From positions 23,105,501 through 23,169,500 of the forward strand of contig NC_090700.1 of NCBI RefSeq assembly GCF_040954835.1: DNA of 64,000 bases, in the 5' to 3' direction. Position numbers and translations under genes: made by a program. Each line of letters opens with the position of its first letter. The first letter of the stretch is position 1. Below are positions 58,131-64,000 of the stretch, in pieces. A model generated the notes under the pieces. The model was not told the DNA's origin. It did no database searches and saw only the letters and a program-made list of their open reading frames with translations. This stretch comes from Lepisosteus oculatus. Taxonomy: Eukaryota > Chordata > Actinopteri > Semionotiformes > Lepisosteidae.

Positions 58131-59580
58131 GCTATAGTCACTATAATTAATGTCAAAACTCAATGGCAAATGAGCAGACTGGGATCCAAAAGGATCAAGA
58201 CAAGGATCCAAACAAAGCACTATCCCAAAGCTTGGCTTTGTACAGTATATCATACAGGGCTTGATGCAGAAGGCAGATAATCTAAGTCCATGCAATAATT
58301 GCTAAGGGAAAGTGACTTTGTGTTTTTGGAGGGAAGTCACTCAACATGGAGCTGTGTTAGTGAAATGATTGTTCTGATGTACGGCTGATGTCCAAACACT
58401 GAAAACATGATTGTGTATGCAATCGCACTCCCGAGCTCCACTGGGTATGGTTAAAATAACTTTTTATAGTTCATCACATTCAAAGTGTGTGTACTTGATG
58501 AAAGTGTAACACACATTTGGAGAAGTTATTCAAGATTTTCTTTCATTCAACTATTTCAAGACCCATTATTTTCAGATGTTGTAGTATACGTGAATAATGA
58601 AAGGCCTTCATATTACACAATGAAGGAATGACTTCGCAGGTGTGAAGAATAAAAGATTAATTCAGCTCACTTTGGGGAGCTTCACAATGGCCCTCCTTAT
58701 AGAAATGTGGATTTGATTAAAGGAGTGAAGAAAAAGCACTGAATAATATTTGCTTCTGTAAACGTAATCATCTCAAAATATGCTTGAAGAAATGAAAGAA
58801 ATTGAAGAAGGTTAAACATAATCCAAAACGTATAAGGTCAATTTAAGTACAACCAGAATTCTAGTGTTTATGCAATGCATCTGTGGGTTGATATGAAATA
58901 TGGCCGTACTTAAACTAAACGAGGTTATCGAGAGCATATTCCGAGTACGGCTGTGGCCAGTTGTACTGTGAACTGCGAGGACCGTATCTTATCCTGAACT
59001 GGCTGTGCGAATACCGTCCTCTGCTGGCAGAAGGAATAGATTACAACGGCACTGTATTGGCAATTAGTCCTATTGCTAGATTATTGAAACAACAAGGAGT
59101 CCGCGGAGTCAAGCAATGCTGATTAAACAAGTACCTGAAATTCAATAGGATTTTGTGTATTGATTACAAATAGGTGTGGAATTCTCATGTATAGTGGTAT
59201 TCATGGATTCCTTACACAAGCAGCCGTTGTTATGATACTTTCGTAATCTGAATATAAATCTGTTATCTACTTAAAACTGTAATTATTCAATAGATTAATG
59301 TCTTTGAAATGCTTCATTAACTGGGCAGTTTCCATGTTTGGAAATGTTTTTATTTTGATTGCTGATTGCTAGATACTGTATGTTTAATAGGCATGCTGTT
59401 AATATTTTCTACAAGAGCCAAATAAGACAGTTATGCTGTAGTAAGTTCTATATAAGTTATATAACATAAGTTATATTTTGTTCTGAGGTCAATTTGAATC
59501 TCATACTAATTTACCGGTGTCTTTTTATCTGAGAAACACTACCTGATTGATCACCTGATGCCTAGAAATTAGCATGCACA

Positions 59581-59916
59581 GTAGCCCAGCGTTTAGCATT
59601 GCTAGCTCACAGTGCTGAGGCCCTGGGTACACTTCTGGACCTGGGGTGCTATCTGTATGGAGCTTGTATGTTCTCCCCATGTTTGCATGAGTTAGCTTTG
59701 GGTGCTCCGGCTTCCTCCCACAGTTCAAAGAATTACTGGTAGGTTAATTGGCTTCTGGGATAATTGGTGAGTGTCTGTGTCTTCCCTGCATTGGACTACC
59801 ATCCAGTCCCAGGTATCTCCTGCTTATTACTTTCTGAGGCTCTGGCTCCCCCGTGACCCCGCGACCCCCTGACCACCTGACCCTGAATTGGATGAAGCGG
59901 TTAGAAAATGGGTGGT
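59581..59916 (+). mobile_element. SINE, array copy 5
   Basis: Copy of 27497-27832; shares gagttagct with copy 4. Confidence 0.65.
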
Positions 59917-60028
59917 TTCTGTTATGCTCTGGTCATGCTCTGCCATAGCAACAACTTGTAAAAAATGCAGATGCTAGGATTTAACTCAAAGAAGGAGCTC
60001 AGAGCACTGTGTTGGCATCACTGTACAG

Positions 60029-60274
60029 GTGTCCGGTTTGTTTTAGAACATGTGCTAAAATCTTATTTACTAACTTCTAGACTTTTTACCCCCCATATCA
60101 GCCTGCAGGTGCACAGTGGTCTGTGGACACCCTCCTTGCTCTGTCGTAAAACAGGAAATAAAAAGCAACTGGTTTTGACTTTAATGCACTGAGACTGTGG
60201 AACTCACAGAACTCTCTTGTCAGAAAGGCAGCTTCTAACAGCTTTTAAGTGAAGACCAAGAACACTTTTCTATT
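60029..60274 (+). mobile_element. Degraded LINE 3' end, array copy 5
   Basis: Copy of 27945-28190. Confidence 0.35.
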
Positions 60275-62470
60275 TTATTAAAATAGATTATATATGTTTT
60301 GTTTAAATATATGTTATAAATGTTAAAACGACAGCTCGTATAAGCTTGTATTTTTACCTTTCGATCATTTTTAGAATTGCTTTGAGTTGCTTTTACCATG
60401 ATAAACAGTACAAAATAAGAGGTGTTGAACTTGTCAAAAGTTTTAAAGCGCTTTATGACGTAAAGTGTGATGACAGTCCTTGGCGGTCTATGTAACAATT
60501 CTTCTTGAAGTAGGTCATCGGGCCAACAGTATATAAACATTACAGCTCAAGTGCTTTTGTATCTGAACGCTTTTAGGTAAGTAATTTAGCAGCTGCGGTA
60601 TTAATAATGATTTTAATGGCAAATTCAATTGCAGGTAAAATAAAAATGGCGGATAACTTTCTTTCTAGCTTCGTGAAGCGGTCGCGCCATATTATACATA
60701 TATACCATAATAGAAAACATAATATGTACAGTAGAATTTTTCACTTTAAGCTGGCATTATCCAGAACCGGGTCAGGGCCCGGACCCGGACCGTGCTGCGT
60801 GGTCCGTCGGCCTTCTAAAGATGTTTAGGAGATCGGGGCGCCCTTGGATTTGATTAGAAACTTGCATAATTTGTTAACTTGACCCCATTATCTTAAAAAA
60901 AAACGGCCAGGCCCAGACCAAAGCATGAAGGCTGCGAGGATCGGGGGACTCTCATTTTTGGTCACAGCATACAGTAGTAGATCAGTAACCTCTGTTTATC
61001 GTGATAACCTTTAATAATTTTCCAGTACTTTTTCAAATGATAAAACACATTGTCTCGCCAGTTTTGCTAAAGATACGGTTTTAGTGTTTACGCATAAATT
61101 TGTAAGCCGTAGGCTTAAATCTCGTGTTCTTATTTTCTGCATTTTCATCGTAAGGGAAGGCGCTCGTTTGCGATTTACGCGCTGAACATTGTAAGGAGAA
61201 GAGCCTTAAGGCACAGCCTTGCCTTAACACCATCGTTTGCATTGCCATTGTCATCCAGAAAAGCAGTCGTAAGAAAATGAATCTGTGGCGGCTCCGAACA
61301 TTAAAAAAACTATGTCTAGACTGCAAATACATCCCAATCTTACTATCAACGCGTTTTAAGAGCCCTCTCCTTTCCACCGGTATACAAGCTAAGAGAGAAA
61401 TACTGGAAATCCCGTCTGAAGTAGCCCTCGTCTCACCTTCGGAGCTGTGAGCGATGGGGATCATAATTAAAAGGGGTACAGTTACTTTGAAAATGTGTAT
61501 GTGATACTTAAATTTAAATAAAATAACAAGATAAATTATATAACACAGACTGCTATCTATGTCCATGTGTTTAAGACGTATGAATCGGTTTTAAAACAGG
61601 CACACCCCTTTACTTCTCACAAATCCAACTGGAGTCTCAGTCCGTCGTCGCGATGAATTAGGAGCTCAGATGTAGGCTAAGTGATTGCAATTTACTTATT
61701 TAAAAGAACCACTTCAAATCAAAAGGGAGACATTTTGTAATGGTAGTTATCGTATTATACAGTATACGTAATTGTAGATATACAGTACATAAAGGGTATG
61801 AATAGGTGTGAGCTTTTACTGTATATTTAATATTTTATCTGACCCATTTGTAGAAACCGCCTACTCAGATTTAGTTAAGTGGTCTGCCAGTCAAACATTG
61901 CATTGCTATCGTCGTGGTGAACTATTTCTCCGCTGTTTAAAACTTGTTTGGTAAGTGTCATCAAATATGCTTGTCAATTTGTAGCGAAATCGATATACTG
62001 TATCATAATCCTTCAGCTATCTATAATGTAGTGAAACGGCTAATTAATATTGATAAATTCCCTTATTCACAGTGACTTTTGCTCAAACCCCTGTTGCATA
62101 ATGGGGTTAATTTTATATAAAAAAACATTTATATCATAGATATAATACAAGCTTTGAAATGAAATAGTACATTTCCAGGTTTCATTTAAACATTTTTAAA
62201 AAAGCTCATGACTTTAAGCATTCTGAACATTGAGAATGTTATTTGGGAAACAAATGTTTATTATAATGTTTATGTTTAGGATCTGTCTCCTACTGAGTCA
62301 GCATGCAGCATTCAACACCATTAGGTTTAATATTAAAAAGTTGTGTATTTCCTGAATTGTTTTTTTAATTCTTTTCTATTACACCATACTAGACTGTGCA
62401 GGATATCATTTATTTGCCATTTTTGCCTTTTCCAGATACCTGGGAAACAAAGCTCATATCTCATTTGCCA

Positions 62471-63034
62471 ATGGAGCCTAGTCCTAAGCCTGGTGCTCTG
62501 TCCCCCTCCCCGAAGGACACAGACTCGAATCGACCCGCGCCCTTAAGGCGACAGGATCTGATCTCCACGTACTGCCCGCCTCCCAAGATACAGCTTCTGA
62601 AGGACACCTTCCAAGAGAAACTGATGCAGGAAAAGGAGAAAGAAATTATCGCCATGTCCAATCGGCGGCAGGAGGCAGCTCTACAGAAGATGAGAAAATG
62701 TTTCCAATATGTCAAATACGCTGCGGAGAAGAAGACGGGGAACAGCTATCGCTTCCAAGCCCAACAGGGCCCTGAGAAGAACATTGTGGGGTATGATCGG
62801 TCTTACCCCCTGAAGCCTATGGGTAACAGGAAAGTCTCCGGCCCTGGTGAGGTTCGGGCTGTGGACCGCCCGGAAGCACAGAGTGATTCCTTGTTTGCCC
62901 CCACCCCGCCTCAGGATGGTCATGAGAGGCCCTGCGAGAGGCCGGGCAGGAGGGGCTCAAGAGTACGCAAACCTAAGGACAGGACTGTCCTCCCCATGTA
63001 TTTTTCCCCATGTATTGCTAGCTCACAGTGCTGA
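62471..63034 (+). pseudogene. ZC2HC1C: ZC2HC1C-like gene, array copy 6, truncated by 4.6-kb deletion
   Basis: The first 176 codons match the other copies (with a K to E change near residue 58). After the ATG at 62996-62998 the sequence jumps through a 15-bp filler into SINE sequence of the 3' flank, and the frame ends at 63034. The coiled coil, both fingers, the intron, the second exon and the polyadenylation signal are all lost. Nothing suggests a functional zinc protein. Confidence 0.85.
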
Positions 63035-63331
63035 GGCCCTGGGTACACTTCTGGACCTGGGGTGCTATCTGTATGGAGCTTGTATGTTCTCCCCATGTTT
63101 GCATGAGTTTGCTTTGGGTGCTCCGGCTTCCTCCCACAGTTCAAAGAATTACTGGTAGGTTAATTGGCTTCTGGGATAATTGGTGAGTGTCTGTGTCTTC
63201 CCTGCATTGGACTACCATCCAGTCCCAGGTATCTCCTGCTTATTACTTTCTGAGGCTCTGGCTCCCCCGTGACCCCGCGACCCCTTGACCACCTGACCCT
63301 GAATTGGATGAAGCGGTTAGAAAATGGGTGG
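63014..63331 (+). mobile_element. SINE, array copy 6, 5' end removed by deletion
   Basis: Starts within the tRNA-like head; has gagtttgct like copies 1-3, not copies 4-5. Confidence 0.65.
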
Positions 63332-63444
63332 TTTCTGTTATGCTCTGGTCATGCTCTGCCATAGCAACAACTTGTAAAAAATGCAGATGCTAGGATTTAA
63401 CTCAAAGAAGGAGCTCAGAGCACTGTGTTGGCATCACTGTACAG

Positions 63445-63690
63445 GTGTCCGGTTTGTTTTAGAACATGTGCTAAAATCTTATTTACTAACTTCTAGACTT
63501 TTTACCCCCCATATCAGCCTGCAGGTGCACAGTGGTCTGTGGACACCCTCCTTGCTCTGTCGTAAAACAGGAAATAAAAAGCAACTGGTTTTGACTTTAA
63601 TGCACTGAGACTGTGGAACTCACAGAACTCTCTTGTCAGAAAGGCAGCTTCTAACAGCTTTTAAGTGAAGACCAAGAACACTTTTCTATT
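63445..63690 (+). mobile_element. Degraded LINE 3' end, array copy 6
   Basis: Copy of 27945-28190. Confidence 0.35.
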
Positions 63691-63906
63691 TTATTAAAAT
63701 AGATTATATATGTTTTGTTTAAATATATGTTATAAATGTTAAAACGACAGCTCGTATAAGCTTGTATTTTTACCTTTCGATCATTTTTAGAATTGCTTTG
63801 AGTTGCTTTTACCATGATAAACAGTACAAAATAAGAGGTGTTGAACTTGTCAAAAGTTTTAAAGCGCTTTATGACGTAAAGTGTGATGACAGTCCTTGGC
63901 GGTCTA

Positions 63907-64000
63907 TGTAACAATTCTTCTTGAAGTAGGTCATCGGGCCAACAGTATATAAACATTACAGCTCAAGTGCTTTTGTATCTGAACGCTTTTAGGTAAGTAA
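63907..64000. repeat. Array B tandem unit, start of copy 7
   Basis: First 94 bp of another unit, including the TATA box at 63946-63952 and the gtaagt donor at the window edge, so the array continues to the right. Confidence 0.85.

Larger units (their letters stand above)
52497..60490. repeat. Array B tandem unit, copy 5
   Basis: 7,994 bp. Shares the promoter deletion (junction about 53895) and most gene variants with copy 4, but several 3'-flank variants with copy 3. A small private change sits at 54058-54068 in the intron before the coding exon. The 5' and 3' flanks hold no further gene. Confidence 0.92.
60491..63906. repeat. Array B tandem unit, copy 6, internally deleted
   Basis: 3,416 bp. 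The 5' part (60491-62998) is normal and carries the promoter deletion (about 61889). About 4.6 kb is then missing, with a 15-bp filler at 62999-63013. The 3' part resumes inside the plus-strand SINE at 63014. Confidence 0.92.

Noticed and set aside
1..64000. CRISPR array or bacterial operon
   Set aside because: No short regularly spaced direct repeats with unique spacers, and gene structure is eukaryotic throughout.

Overview
The window is eukaryotic, vertebrate and most likely from a ray-finned fish. It has GT-AG interrupted genes, degraded LINE 3' ends, tRNA-type SINE sequence of the sort common in fish, a TIR transposon and a young endogenous retrovirus. No bacterial features (operons, Shine-Dalgarno sites, CRISPR) are present. 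The species cannot be named from sequence alone.

Layout. (1) 1-7950: array A, one complete 5,815-bp unit (1-5815) and the first 2,135 bp of a second (5816-7950). Each unit carries, on the minus strand, the last exon of a protein-kinase-like gene and, on the plus strand, a run of short well-spliced exons of a gene I do not recognise. (2) 7953-12238: a 4.29-kb transposon with perfect 21-bp terminal inverted repeats, TA target duplications, long imperfect inverted arms and a tRNA-like module, with no transposase visible. Its left flank is array A and its right flank is array B, so the two arrays meet exactly at the element's ends. (3) 12241-64000: array B, head-to-tail units of about 7.9-8.2 kb. 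There are five full copies, one internally deleted copy (60491-63906) and the first 94 bp of another. Every unit carries a ZC2HC1C-like gene (two C2HC zinc fingers and a coiled coil; two coding exons). Copies 2, 3 and 4 are intact by eye. Copy 1 has a frameshift and a stop, copy 5 has a 1-nt deletion, and copy 6 has lost both zinc fingers. (4) 16999-25001: a nearly complete endogenous retrovirus in copy 1 only. It has 408/409-bp LTRs differing at about four positions, a TTGG target duplication, a tRNA-Ser-type primer site, gag, a -1 slippery site, pro-pol with one stop, and a gamma-type env that stops just before its membrane anchor.

Together this is a recently and repeatedly rearranged ampliconic region: two tandem gene arrays fused through a transposon, one of them expanding by unequal exchange, with copies being disabled, trimmed and invaded. 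The high similarity between copies means that an open frame shared by several units is not by itself evidence of coding; I used splice signals, protein motifs and family recognition instead. An assembly join through repeats remains possible at the array junction.
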